Source: Hippophae tibetana (lineage: Eukaryota > Streptophyta > Magnoliopsida > Rosales > Elaeagnaceae). From it: a DNA stretch of 64,000 nucleotides. The first letter of the stretch is position 1. Every line of letters starts with the position of its first letter. The position numbers and the translations under genes were made by a program. Positions 25,196 to 38,500 of this stretch are shown here, one piece after another. The stretch lies in the NCBI GenBank assembly GCA_037013495.1, contig CM072803.1:17381501-17445500 (forward strand), given 5' to 3'. A model generated the notes under the pieces. It made no database searches. It was not told the DNA's origin and saw only the letters and a program-made list of their open reading frames with translations.

Positions 25196-25917
25196 ATACA
25201 CTTTCACCACCTTATATAGTTACTACTTTTTTTTAACTAAGGTTTTGACATAGCATGGAAAACCCTAATCATCAATACAATAATATATGACATAAACAAT
25301 GGACACTATGTTAAAGTAAGAAATAAATAAGATGACTAAAAGTAAATATCCATCTTATATGTTATATAGGATGATTGTTATGGAATTTAACTCACAAAAC
25401 TTTATAGGAAGACTTCTGATTGTCTTAATTTTTTTTTCTTTTAGGACAATTATTGATCTTCTTATTTGTTAACAAGTAAGATGCTATTGGTCATCTTAAA
25501 AACGTTTCTTTTATAACGGCTATTGACCTTCTTATTTTATCTATTTTGTTGTAGTGTACCCTCAATGAACCTTTGGGATATGTAGTCTTGTTAAGGATAC
25601 CACACCTTACAAGTTGGATACTCCTTCCCTCGTCAATCCTCACTGTACCAAAAAGTTATACAAAAGTATTAAGAATAATTTCACCAAGTATGTGTGATAC
25701 CCTTTTATTGGTTAATGTGACTTTTGAATAGTTAAATGGGTACACTTAGCAAATGGTTAGATTGCAGGGTTAGCAAATACGTTTGAATTTGGACAAAAAA
25801 ACATATATAGAGTATATTTTATAAATATATAAATTAGATATTATAATATATTAAGAAATTTAAATATATCTTCTTGGAACTTATCTGTATTAGTTCAACC
25901 CCAATAAATAGACACTT

Positions 25918-26725
25918 CATATAGTTATAATTTATTTCTCTCTCCTAACTCGATTGCCTCTCATCACTGAACACTAGCAATTACCACCTTCCCTCAATTC
26001 CCACCATCATTAATAACATCCCCATCCTATCCTTTATTTCACCATTGACTCACTTTCACATCCTCATATAATAACTCTTTTCCTTTGATTAAGGTTTTAA
26101 TATAGCATGGCAAACCCTAATTATCAGTATAACAATATAAGACATGTACGATGATCACTATGTTAAAGTGAGAAATAAATAGGACGGTTACAAGTAAATG
26201 ATCACTTTGTATGTTGTATAAAATGACTGTTATGGAAAATAATTTGTGAAACTTTATAGGATGGCTTCTAATTATCTTAAAAAAATTCTTTTAAGACAAC
26301 TATTGACCATCTTATTTGTTAATAAATAGGATGATCATTAACTACCTTAAAAGCTTTTCTTTTAGGACGGTTATTGACCATCCTATTTTATCTCTTTTGT
26401 TGTAATGTACCCTCAATAAACCCTTAGGATATATGTAGTCTTGTTAAGGATGCCACATCCTACAAGTTAGATACTCCTTCCTTCAACAATCCTCAGTTTT
26501 ACAAAAGTGTTAGGGGAATTTTCACCAAATATGTGTGATACCTTTTTATTGGTTAATGTGACTTTTGAATAGTTAAATAGTCAGACTGCATGGTTAGCAA
26601 ATATGTTTGAATTTAAACAAAACTCATATCTACAATATATTTTCTAAATAAATAAATTAGATATTATTGGATGTTAAGAAATTTAAATATATATCCTTTG
26701 AAATTATCTACATTAGTTCAATAAC
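25918..26725. repeat. Imperfect tandem repeat X, copy 2 (empty sites)
   Basis: Second unit of the tandem repeat, about 0.8 kb, continuous across both positions where copy 1 is interrupted. It contains the subrepeat aggacggttattgaccatccta. No coding content. Confidence 0.7.
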
Positions 26726-27079
26726 TACATGAATAATCATTTTCTTACAACCCATAAATATAAAAACGATATATCTTTATTAGTTAGAGCCATTCACTCT
26801 ACTACAACTAATTGCTGCTACATTGTATACACAACACTTGATCCAAATAAAACCAACTCGTCTCAAAACTCCACCACTGTGATGTGATAAATCATCAATG
26901 ACTCAATATATGTAAAATAGTATAAGTAACGTGATGTGAATTTCATAGAATAAGTCTTGAAACCAACATACAACTCGTGTTTGATAATTTTGAGTTTGTT
27001 CAAATAACAAGAGAAAGCTAAAACTCATAATTTTATTACTTTTCTATAGTCCCCTAATAGTGCCAACCACATTACACTT

Positions 27080-27082
<3 letters not shown>

Positions 27083-27122
<40 letters not shown>
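27083..27122. repeat. (TA)n microsatellite
   Basis: About 20 uninterrupted TA units. Confidence 0.95.
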
Positions 27123-27127
<5 letters not shown>

Positions 27128-27329
27128 AATATTCAATAAGTTATAATAATGATTGAAAGTATTGTAAAATATGGGACTAACATATTATCAAGTTTTTCAT
27201 TTTATTTATCATAAATAAATTATAACTCAATATTTGATAGTTGGAGAATTAAAAATTGTATTGTACCTATTAATGTAAACATACAGCTTCATTATTTGAT
27301 CATACTTAAAGAATTTAGATGCTTAGTTG

Positions 27330-27806
27330 ACGGAGGCTCTTTAATAAGATTTTGGACAAATAATTGACTGGAACTCCTCTTATTAAAAAAATGAACAACC
27401 TTTAGTGGATTTATGGATGCATTCTCTGGTGAGAGATTATTTATCGGTGGATGGATGGCATCTGCCATAGGCTTTTACCAACATCTATCCAGATATTTCT
27501 TTATATATTCACTTGATAGTTATTAGGATAAACACAGGCATAAGAGATAAACTAGCAAGGCCTATATATCCTTATGTGTAGCTCGGGAATGCAAGAGTTA
27601 GGGTAGGGCTATTTAGGCCCTTTTCATGCCACCATAATCTTCCATCTTACTCTAGCATGCTATATAGAATAATCTTCACATTTATTGCTAGGAAAATAAA
27701 AAAGGATATTCCATTCCTTCCAGATGTGCCTTGTGTGGCCTAGTACATAAAACTATTTTTCACCTTTTTTGAGTTATTATTTTACAGGTCCACTCTGGGA
27801 CACTTG
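27330..27806 (+). mobile_element. LINE remnant, upstream fragment
   Basis: Similar to about 2770-3250 in the first LINE: atggatggcatctgcca, tagggtagggctatttaggccc, ccagatgtgccttgtgtggcctagta and ccactctggga occur in the same order. The similarity stops at the LTR that begins near 27807 and resumes after 29312. Coding frames are destroyed. Confidence 0.65.
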
Positions 27807-29312
27807 AAAAACACTAATATTCTGTGATTTTAATGTGCTTATTTGGAATGAATAGGTTTGATTATAGAATTTTCATCTGATTATTTCTTATATCTATCTT
27901 TTCAAAATTACGGGTATCTTTTAATGCATTTAAACTCTTTTAGCTTCAAAAGAGATAAACATGTCAACATATGAAAAATAATTCTTAGAGCACTATAATA
28001 GCACCCTAAGAGCTAAAAAGACTAAGGCATGTAAACTTTAAATCAAGAAATAACCATTGTGTAAAGGGCACAAAACAAATGTTAACATACAATGTGTGCT
28101 ACGACGAAGGAAATTGTATGCTACGATGGTTAGCTCTCGATATTTTATACTGGGTACATTAAACATTGATTGTCACGGTGGGAAAAATGTGTCATGGCAT
28201 GTGTATGAAATTTTTGACTCCAACTTCTGTACATTGTTTTTTATTATAAATAGTTTCATACACTTTTTAGGTTAGTCATTCATATAGAATTCATATAATA
28301 GTTTTTCCATATTCATAGACACAATATATATTAGACTTAGAACAAATCAAATGCAACTTTTGGGAGCTTTTTTATATCCAAGAAGAGAAGAGAATATTTC
28401 TAAAGATTGAAGAGCCTTCTGAAGAACAAGATCACAACTTATAGAGTAGGAAATGTCATCCATTCATTGTTGGTATTTAGATCTAATTAAGATTTTTTTT
28501 ATTTCTATATTAATCTTCTTATTTTTTAAGGAGTGCTTATTTTTATTTGATCATGAATTTTAATCTAAGCATGTATGGATAATTTTAACTATAAAACTTT
28601 AGCTTTGTCGCCATGATTGTTTAGATTATTTAGGTGAATATTTTTACAGATAATTATATAAAGATTATTCATTTAAATTTTGTTATAAGATTTATTTATG
28701 AGTAATTTATTGGTCATTTATCCTTCATAATATATTAAAAATTTGAGAATTAGGTTTCAGATATATGATCTAAATCTAATTTATACAACTTAAATAAAAG
28801 TTTAAATTGGTGACTTGACCATTGTATTGATTTGAACAATTTGCTATTTCCTTAGGCACAATTTAATCAATTAGTTAAATATTTTGATCATAAGACATTA
28901 ATTGGTTTGATTAACAAAGAAAATCATTCTAATTATAACACTTTTTGTTTTTTAAAGGAAAAACAAAAACATTGAGTTTATATTTTAATTAACCTAATTC
29001 TTTCTCAGCAAGTATGGTTGACTGAATAAATTTTCCATAAATCCTCAATTCATTTGATCAAATGTCTTGATTTTGTTTTGAGTTGAGTCTACATTTAATT
29101 ATTTAATTATTTATTATTATTGTAGGATTTTGAAACCAAATCATTATGATAGAGTGTTATATTATATTTTCCGTTCATTGTTTGTTTAAGTTTTTATGAA
29201 GTGTGAAAAATAATCTAAAACCATTGCAATTTCTTGAGAGTATATTTTCCATTTATTATAGGTGACTTGTGCACTTACGAGCTTTTGAAATAAAATTTGT
29301 ACATCAGACCTC
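27807..29312 (+). mobile_element. Solo LTR-like insertion (Ty3/gypsy type) splitting a LINE
   Basis: About 1.5 kb of unrelated sequence interrupts the LINE between its ctctgggac block and its attctttcatcc block. It begins tgaaaaacactaatattctg and ends near gtgcacttacgagc ... tgtacatca, i.e. TG...CA with an end like the other gypsy LTRs in this window. A TATA box (ttattataaatag) is at about 28240-28252. No internal coding region is attached, so it is best read as a solo LTR. The last 840 bp are also present at 47636-48460, so the left boundary of the large duplication falls inside this LTR. Confidence 0.55.
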
Positions 29313-30180
29313 TTATGCTTCATTTTGGTTGGTGACCTTGCGTAGATTCTTTCATCCTTGATTTATGAATAACCATAAATGATTATCGATTTAAGGATAT
29401 ATATATATGCCACTAAGCTCTACATTTGCCATAATTTGGTGGTTTATTCAAGATGTAGGACTTTCATGGCGCGAATTCATGCAAAATATAGTTAATGATC
29501 TTTAGGTCCTTCATCGTCTATGGAAATAAGGAATCCCATGACAAGCTCAATTACTCAGAGGGAACCTCTTTTTTGATGAATCAAGGCTAATATAGATAAT
29601 GTCTCTTTTGGGTTAACAAGGTTATTTTGTTGTGTGGGTATTTGTTAAACATCAAGATCCTTCGTTGAGGATGTTTCTGTATCCCACTTGAGGTCTCATA
29701 TGCTTTTAAGGAAGAACTAGTGATGATCATTCATGGGTGATGTATGCTATCGCTTTTGAGTGGAAAAAACTTTAGTTGAAGTCAAACTCTACTTATGTGG
29801 ACTCTTTTTCAGTCTCAATCACTTTCGGTGGCGTGGAGTTGCTTGGTTGATTGCTTAGAGAAAATTTCTTGCATAGAGTTTCACTTTTCTCATATATATA
29901 AAGAGATTAATGTTGTAACATATAGTATAGTCTCTAGAGCTTCTAGTATTTATACTGTGATTTGGTGGTAGGATGTCTCATTATTCGTTAGCCCTTTTTT
30001 TATTTGGATGCTAATAGCAAGTCGAATTATAGGTTTTGCTGAGATTCAGTTTGTATGTCTTTTTTTTTCTATTTAATAATACTTGAAATTGAAGGACTAG
30101 ATGAGAAAGGTGCGATAGAGGTGTCAACTTAGTTTGAATGTCTTGGTGCACTTATTGAAGTCATAACCTACAACATTTTA
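29313..30180 (+). mobile_element. LINE remnant, RNase H part (copy A)
   Basis: Continues the LINE interrupted at 27806. Broken frames resemble the RNase H domain and tail seen at 3590-4195 and end in the shared gatgagaaaggtgcgatagagg block. A second version is at 48461-49300. Not coding. Confidence 0.65.
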
Positions 30181-30708
30181 TTAAAAACATGTTCATACTT
30201 TATGAATATACTTTGCTATGTCTTAATACTAAAATCCGTATAGCATAGGGCTTAAATTTTAAAGGTCCAAAAATTTAAATAGTAAATTGATTCGTCATAA
30301 ATGATTTTGAATTAAACACAACAAATAACAAATATTAAAAAATATTTTTAGTCAATCTATAAAAATTAAAAATTAAGATATACTCTAACACATGATTTAT
30401 TTAGTTAAAGTTGTCCCACTTAGATTTACACTTTCTTTATATCTTATTCATCTAGCCCCTCACCTATTAATATTATTAAATAAATAAATAAAAGAGATAC
30501 GAAACAAGTCTCAATAAAACTTATAATTAAGTTTGTTGCTATTATTCACATAAAAGAAAGATCTAACCAATAATGTGACATCTCACCATTAAATCATCCT
30601 ACAAATACTAAAGAACTGAGATGTTATACTATTAAGTGTAGCAAATGTGCTTTAAAAACAAAAATATTTAATAAATTCAATGCTCATGGTTTTTGTATCA
30701 TGGGCTTT

Positions 30709-31160
30709 GATACCATAATTTTGTGAGATAATATGATTAGTATAATCTCGCGGACCAAGATTCTAAAGCGAAGACTATAATATGAATTTGGGAAAAAAAT
30801 ATAGTGATATAAAACTAGAAGAAAATAAAAAATATAATATAATATAATAATACAAAAATTAAAAAGAGGAAGATATGAGAACTGATCTTATATTATTTTT
30901 TATTATCATATGTATTAAATAAATGATTACTATTTATAGGATTCTAAAAATACAATATAAATCTCAAAATATAAGATAGAGGTAAATCAAATCTTCACTT
31001 ACAATATAAATCTCAAAATATAAGATAGGGTAGAAATCTTCATATGAATAAAAATTTATGATCTGATAGAGATTAAATATTTATTTAAAACATCAAATAA
31101 AAATAACATTAATTAGAAATATTATTTAAGTTATGATATATTTTTTAAACAAATATAAAA
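30709..31160 (-). mobile_element. Copia-type LTR remnant with primer-binding site (copy A)
   Basis: On the minus strand the sequence tggtatcaaagc (complement of gctttgatacca at about 30705-30717) resembles the initiator-Met tRNA primer-binding site of copia elements. Immediately 5' of it the LTR would end ...tctcaca. A minus-strand TATA box (cctataaatag) lies near 30935-30945, in place for an LTR promoter. The matching remnant in copy B is at about 50105-50560. It lies about 450 bp upstream of the malectin gene's ATG, so it could contribute upstream regulatory sequence, but that is only a possibility. Confidence 0.45.
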
Positions 31161-31599
31161 AGTGTGGAACTTAGCTAAAGTCACGTAGCTCTAAAGTTTG
31201 AGCCGCCTTAGATTTTTTAGAAATAAGAATTCTATTTTGAAAGGGTTTAGTTTACCAAACGGCAAATACTAGAAAACCTGGCAAAAGTTATTTTATAAAA
31301 ATAAAAAAAAGGGTTTTTTAAAGCCCACATAAATAACAAATAATAATAACAAACTTCATCACTTGCTTATCTTTAAAATTCAGGAAATTGCAATTTCTTG
31401 TCATACAAGTTAGGGCACAAAGAACTGGAAAAAATTGGTAAAAAAGTTGTGTACTTAATATTGGTTGTTTGATCATTGAATTACCTTTTATAAGACTTAC
31501 TTTTTTACTATTTTTTGATAGAGAGTATTACTATATATCATAACTTTATCACAATTATAATTAAAAATACCTTCGATTTATTTGAATGTAATATCGAAG

Positions 31600-32488
31600 A
31601 TGAGTTTTCTTCTTTTTCTGATCTTATTTTCCTTTGCAATCTCTTGTGCTCAGTCTGGTAAGTTCGCTTTCTTTCTTCTTTTTTTAATTTCTTTTTGTTG
31701 GTTATTATATGTTGTCCTCGATTTAATTTTAATTTTTTTTTTTCTCTTTTCAGTTTTTGAAATTTATTAGGTTTCCTTTAAATAATTTGTAATCGTTCTT
31801 CATTCTAGTTTATTGTAATCTTCATGCATGATTTTTCTAGTAGAAAATATACAAGATTTCGTTGTAAACTAAACCAAAAATAATTACAGAAGTAATTAGG
31901 AAGGGTTGGGAAAAAAATAGAAACGGAAACAAAGTCCACATTTTTAAAAGTCATATATTTTTCAATTGGCATGGTAAACCAATCGGTTCTGCATGTTATT
32001 ATTATTTTTAATCAAGCATTCACAACTACATTATAACTGTTATAATCACCTACCAACTTCTGAATATGAATTAAATTTAAGAGTGAAACCCTTAAATTCA
32101 GAATACATTACAAAATTTATGTAAATTAGTTTTTTAAATTATAAAATATATAATTTAATTTTACTATTAATTCAATATTTTAATAGTTTTTATAATAAAA
32201 TACCATAATAAAAAATCATATTTAATTACCTTTATTTTATTTACCAATAAAATAAAGTATCGAGAAAATAATATTATTTTATTGAAGATATTAATAAAAA
32301 AAATAGTTTTTATAATTCTTTTACTCTTTAATTAATAATCAAAATAAATTTTAATTTGATATCATAATAATTTAATTTAAAATGAAATTTAAATTTTAAA
32401 AAATTAATATAATATTATTTATGCTATAGCATCCCAACTAACCAAAAAAAATCTAACAATTAAGATTCGTTAAGAAAACCATTTAAAT

Positions 32489-32529
<41 letters not shown>

Positions 32530-35500
32530 TTATAAAATTAATAATATTTTTTAAAGTTAATAAAAATATTCAAAGTGACCTTTTTGTTTATAATAATATA
32601 AATAATAAATTTACAAACAATTGATTTTATTTAATATTATTATCACAATTTTATTTTGTGCAACTAATATATATAATTTCGATGACATTTCATTTATGGT
32701 AAATAAGATCATAATATTAAGTTTAATTGTAATATGTGAATTCTATTTATTAATAAAAACCCATCCTTTTATATATCGCATAAATTAATAAAATCCTTTT
32801 AAAACTTTAACCAAAATAATTGAAAAAATGTAATATTAATCCAATTTTTGTGTTTTTTTTATCATTATATTTTTTTTAATTTTTAGCAATATGTGAATTC
32901 TCTTAAAGTTAAATTAGATACTAAAAAATTATAGGGAAAAAATTAGAAATTAAAAAGATAAATATTAATAGAAACTTAGTATATGCCATAACTAATGAAA
33001 AACTATGATTAGATTCTTGAAGTGATATTACAGAATACGATACTTTGGTTGAAGTATAATATGGAAGAGTGTGTATTAACCAATACTTCCCTAAAACTTA
33101 TATTGTAGGCAAAATCATGAGCTCAATCTTTAAAGGTAAAAATTTGATTTTACTTAGAGATTTAGTAAACATATCTATTACTTATTCTTCTAGGGTGTAA
33201 ACCATACATCTAATTTTCTATTTACTACCAAGTTTGTAATAAATAAAAGCCTATCTCTATATGTTTCATTCTAGCATGCATTATAGGATTGGAAGAAAAA
33301 TATTTTACATTAATAGAATCTATAAACAAAAAAAACTTATGAGGTTCGACAAGCATCCATATGATATCTACTAATGCTATAACAAAAGCTTTATATTCAA
33401 CTTCGATTGATGATTAAGTTACAACTTTTTTCTTGGAATGAGACCATAAAATGATGCTATCACCAAGGTATATACCATACCCACCTGTGCTTCAATGATC
33501 ATTAGGGTAGCTAGCTCAATCACTGGTTGTAAACCCAATGAGACCTAGGATATCTGTTTTATGAAGCACGATTTGATGTGAGGTTGAACCATTAAGGTAC
33601 CTCAGTATTCTTTTGGTTACAAGCAAATGGGTACCTGTAGGGAAGTGTAGGAATTGGCATAATCTTTTAACTACATAAGTAATATCATGACTTATGACCT
33701 ACCATACTATAAAATTCTTAGTATGCTCGTGCCATCCTAAAACACAATTCCTACATGTTTGGACAAAACTGAGGAAGATGACATTGGATAGCTAAGGATT
33801 TCGAGGAATCAAGACTAACTTTGTGAAGCAATGTGGTTATGTACTTATATTGAGACATGTGTATCTAATTAGGAGTCCTTTGAACTTAAATGTTAAGGAA
33901 AAAATACAAAACACCAAGGTCTTTCAATGAGAAATTATCATTAAATGAACTCATAAGCTTTTGTATTGAGATTTGATCACTTCTTGTCACTATTATATCA
34001 TCAACATAAACAAGGATGATGGTTAAATGTTGCTTAGTAAACCTAACAAACATCTACTTTTGAATTCATAAACTATAGCTCAAGAAAACAACGACATGGT
34101 TTTTGATACTAGGCTCTGTGTGTCTACGTAAGGCTATATAATGTCATTTTCAACTTACATACCCATTTAGGATGAGGTTTGTCTTCAAATACATATGGCT
34201 GCTTCAGGTATACAACCTTCTATAAATCCTCATCCAGGAATACATTATTCATACCAAGTTGCTTGAGATTCTAACCCATTGTAAGAGTAAGTGTGAGAAC
34301 CATCTTTATTGTTTATGGAAAAAGTTTTAGAGTAGAATATGCGTGGGATGTGATCCTTAATACTCCATTGTTAGTGGATGCCAATGTTAGAAAAAAGTTT
34401 CAGAATAGTCAATGCCTTCCACCTGATTGTGCCTCTTAGTAACAACTTGAGCTTTATATTTGTCAAGAGTGATATCACTTTTTAGCTTGATTTTATACAC
34501 CTATTTATAACCAATAGAGTCAACATCATTAGGACATGACACTACTTTCCATGTGTCATTGGAAAATAGAGCTTTTTAACTCTTTGTGCATTACTTCTTC
34601 CTATTCCTTAATACCACAAGCCTTAGCACAACAACTTTGTCTAGGAAAAATAGCGACTGAAACATTGAATGTAAGGTTTTGCTTTAAGGAAGCAGTTTTT
34701 GATCAAGTTATCATAAAGTAACCATTGAAAATAGTAAGAAGAGTGATGTGATCCATCATTTAGTACCTTGGTCTGTGCTAGTGAGAATGAAGGTCATTCT
34801 AGGTAGTTCCAAATAGAACTTGAACAAGGTCTGTTTGTTCAGGTTTTGGGTTAAAAGGAATTATGACGCTTCTAATGATAGCTTAATATTTTAGTAGAAT
34901 TGGCTTATCAATTCTTCTTTAGTTTGGTATCAGAGCTTGGTCAAGGGTTTGAATCCCGCCTGGTGCAGGTTTTGAGAATGAAGGAATGATGTAATCCATC
35001 ATTTAGTACATGTATGTGCTAGTAAGGAAGAGGGTCCTTTTAGGTGGTTCCAAATGGAATTCGAGCAAGGTATGTTCTAGTTCTGAGTTAAAAGGAATTA
35101 TGTGCCTTTACTGACATCTTAAGATTTTGGTAGACTTGGCCTATTAGTTCTCCTTTACTTTTGAACTTATCACATTTTTCTGTGGCATTCATACCTTGAC
35201 TTATCAATCAAAATTCCATTCCTTTCTTGTGGCGTCTTCCTTATACCAAAGTTCACATCTCTTTATAAGTGTTGAGTTATAATCTCTATCCAAATATATA
35301 GTAGAATTGTTCTAGCAACTAATTTTCATTACAAGTTGGCATGGTTGGTACCAAAGAGGAAAATCAAAGACCAACTAGCCTATGCAAGTATTGAGAGCTA
35401 GAAAATTATAGTTAAGATTAGTGACATAAGGTATAATGGGTATGCGAGATGGAGATGGTGACACATTAGACAAATTGAAATTGGAAGGAAGAGTGTTATG

Positions 35501-38500
35501 TGGAAACTTCTTAGAAGTATTATGTGATGCAGAGTATGATTAGATGAGATTTCATACCTAATAATTGGAGTAGAAATTATAGACACTATAACAAGAAATG
35601 CATGCATTGTAGGTAAAGTAACATTTGATACAGGTGTAGTGTTGTTGGACACAAGAACCAACATATTTGGAATATGTGTAGTTATTTTAATAACTAGAGA
35701 AAGATGCAAAAGTTCATATATATCACTAGTTGATTTAGTATTAGACACAGGAGACATTGAAAGCTTAAGAAACACAATTTCATATAAAAGAACATGTCAA
35801 CTAGTGTCAATACGATTACTAGAGAAATCAAGACATAAATAGTCTTTTTTTGTGTATACCAAAAGAATTCACAAGGCAAGGACCTAGGCTACAACTTATG
35901 TGCATTATAAGGCTTAAGATAAGGGAAACACAAAGAACCAAAAGGCCTAAGGAATTCAAAATTAGGCTACTTAGAATATAATAGGTTAAAGGGAATTTGA
36001 AATTTCATTATTTTCGGGGGAAGTCTATTTATTGTAAACATAACAACCTAAAAGGCATAAGCCCAAAACTTTGAAGCAAGACCAGATTGGAATAAGAGAG
36101 CTAACCCTCTCTCAACAACCCTCATATTCTTTGTCTTCTACCATCCCATTCTGCTCAAAGGTGTAAGGACAAGTTTTTTCTATAAGTAATGTCTAGGGAA
36201 GTAATATATATAGTAAGAAAAAGAAATTCCTTACCTCTATCAGATTAAACGCTCTTGAGTTTCTGAGTAAAATGTCTCTCAAGCATATGGAAAAAGTTCA
36301 AAAATAGTCTATAAGCCTTATCTTTGGCTTTAAGAAAGAATATCAACATAAAATGAGAGAAATCATCAATAATGAGCATGAAATTCCTAGCACCAATACA
36401 CATAATAACCAATGAAAACCATAGATCAACATACACTAATTCAAACAAAAAACTGTAGAGTATATGAGTATACTTGAAAGGTAGCTTATAAGACTTAACC
36501 ACAACACAATGGAAGCATAAAGTATTCTTATCAACATTGATACAAGAATAAAATTAGAGGAAACCAGTTTATTAAGAACATGTATAGAGGAATGAGCTAG
36601 GTGATTATGCCAAACAGAAGATCCTATAGCTACAAAAAGTAAAAATACCACTTATAAGGTGAGAAAAAAAAAGATGTTGAATACGACCCTTAAGAGTGTA
36701 TAAACCTTCTTTAGTACTACCTTGGACAATAATTTCTTGAGATGTTGCATCTTTCCCAAAGAAATGATCAGGATGAAAGTTAACATAAGCATTGTTAACT
36801 TTGCACAATTTACTCACAGAAACAAGATTACTAAACACACAAGGAATATGTCGTAAATCAGATAATGTAAGATAAATGAGCTATTGGGAGTTTTGATGTG
36901 GGTAGAGCCATGACTTTTAATGTTTAGGGTAGAGCCATTATCTACACCAACTATCTTAATTCCATTATTAGTTATAGATGAAGTCAAGTTGTTCTCATCA
37001 TTGGTTAGATGATGAGTAACAAATAAGTCGAGCAACCACGTATTGTGTCCAATAGAAAAGTTAACAGCCAACATAGCATATGGCTCACTAAAACAATATG
37101 CTTGACTTTGTCCAGAGAGAAAATCTCTAAGTAGGAAGAATTTGCTTGTAAGTTCCCTAACTTATTATAGATCTAACATTGAACTTTTTTTTGGGAAAAG
37201 AACCTCCTTCTTTCAAGTTCTTGAAATGAGAAGCATTATCTTCTATTTTAAAAGATTTTAAGGACTATGATGAAACATTTTTTATTAGAAAGTCTTGTAA
37301 ACTCCATCTAAGGCTTCTTAAATTTCTTGAATTCTTCGAAATCGTGCTACATTAACCTAAAAATGAATATGATGATCAACAACATCTTGTCCACGCAATT
37401 TATTAGTTGACTTTGAAAGTCTTCAAATGTAACTCTATATTTCCTCATTAGCATCCTCATAGAAAACACAAAAGAATTACATGCATATCCAAGGCCACTA
37501 AGCCCATAAAGCAAAAGATCCCTTTCAGATACAAACTCTCTAATAGTTGATAAATTGTTAGAAATTCTTTTGAATTTTATACTAAATTGTTCAATAGATA
37601 CGTAATTTTTGTTAAGAGTTTGCAATTCAAGACATAAATCTATGATTCTTTCTTGTGGAGAAGAAGAGAAAACTTGATAGAGTGAAAGCCATTGTCGAGC
37701 AACAAAAGCTTCATAAGGAAGATATGCATGCATTAATGATGAGATTGAGGCATAAAACCAGTACTTAACTAGATTTTTAAGTAGATTCCAATGGCTAAAG
37801 GCTAGATTAACTCTTGAAGAATTATCAAGAAACTACATAGGAGGTATAATTGCTTCACAAATCACACCATCAAGACCATAAGCAATGATAATTGAGAGCA
37901 TTTGCTCTCTTTATACCAGATAATTCAAATTGTCGATTTTAATCGAGAAACCAAGATTTACTAGAGATATTGAAATGTTTGAGAAACTATCACTCAAACC
38001 AACCGATTGATGACTATCGTTAGTACTTAAATGAGGATAGCTTACACCAAGATATGATGCAAAAGGACAATTATTTTGCATGAAAGTATTAATAAGTGAA
38101 GTCATAGAACTACTTCGAAGAGCTTCAAGAAAAGTTCTTGGTTCTAATATCATAGAGCACTTTGGTATAGTGCATACTAACCAGTACATGAAAGTTTTTT
38201 TTTTAAATCAAGACAACTGTCAAAGCGATAGAAAAAAAATTATTTTCATCTTCGTGCAAGTTATTGGTATTTACATTTTTTTAATAGAAATGTTATAACC
38301 AAGTCTATTAGATTAAGTCTATGTGTTGAATTCCTATAATGTAAAAGGTGTATTTGAGTTCAATAGTTTTGAGAAAAGTGACAAATTAGGGTAAAATAAT
38401 ATTATTTTAATAATATTTTTATTACAAAATTATTTTTCATATCAAGTGATTAAAATGAGATTAAAACTTGATCTTTTAATAATGATAAATTGAGAGTTAA

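Larger units (their letters stand above)
23868..25905. repeat. Imperfect tandem repeat X, copy 1 (carries two insertions)
   Basis: Copy 1 matches copy 2 (25918-26725) in shared blocks: atttatttctct...aactcgattg, tagcatgg.aaaccctaat, taggatgattgttatgg, and a long run around 25560-25735 (tgtagtcttgttaagga, gtgtgatacccttttattgg). Copy 1 is longer because it contains a hAT-type MITE (23930-24296) and a further insertion (about 24385-25195) that copy 2 lacks. Both copies share a ttttgttgtagtg-like end (25544-25556; 26395-26407) that resembles a CACTA-superfamily terminus. Confidence 0.7.

Noticed and set aside
34920..34970. Possible tRNA gene (ggtatcagagc ... ggtttgaatcccg)
   Set aside because: The A-box-like part matches a retroelement primer-binding site better, and no cloverleaf with paired acceptor arms could be drawn.
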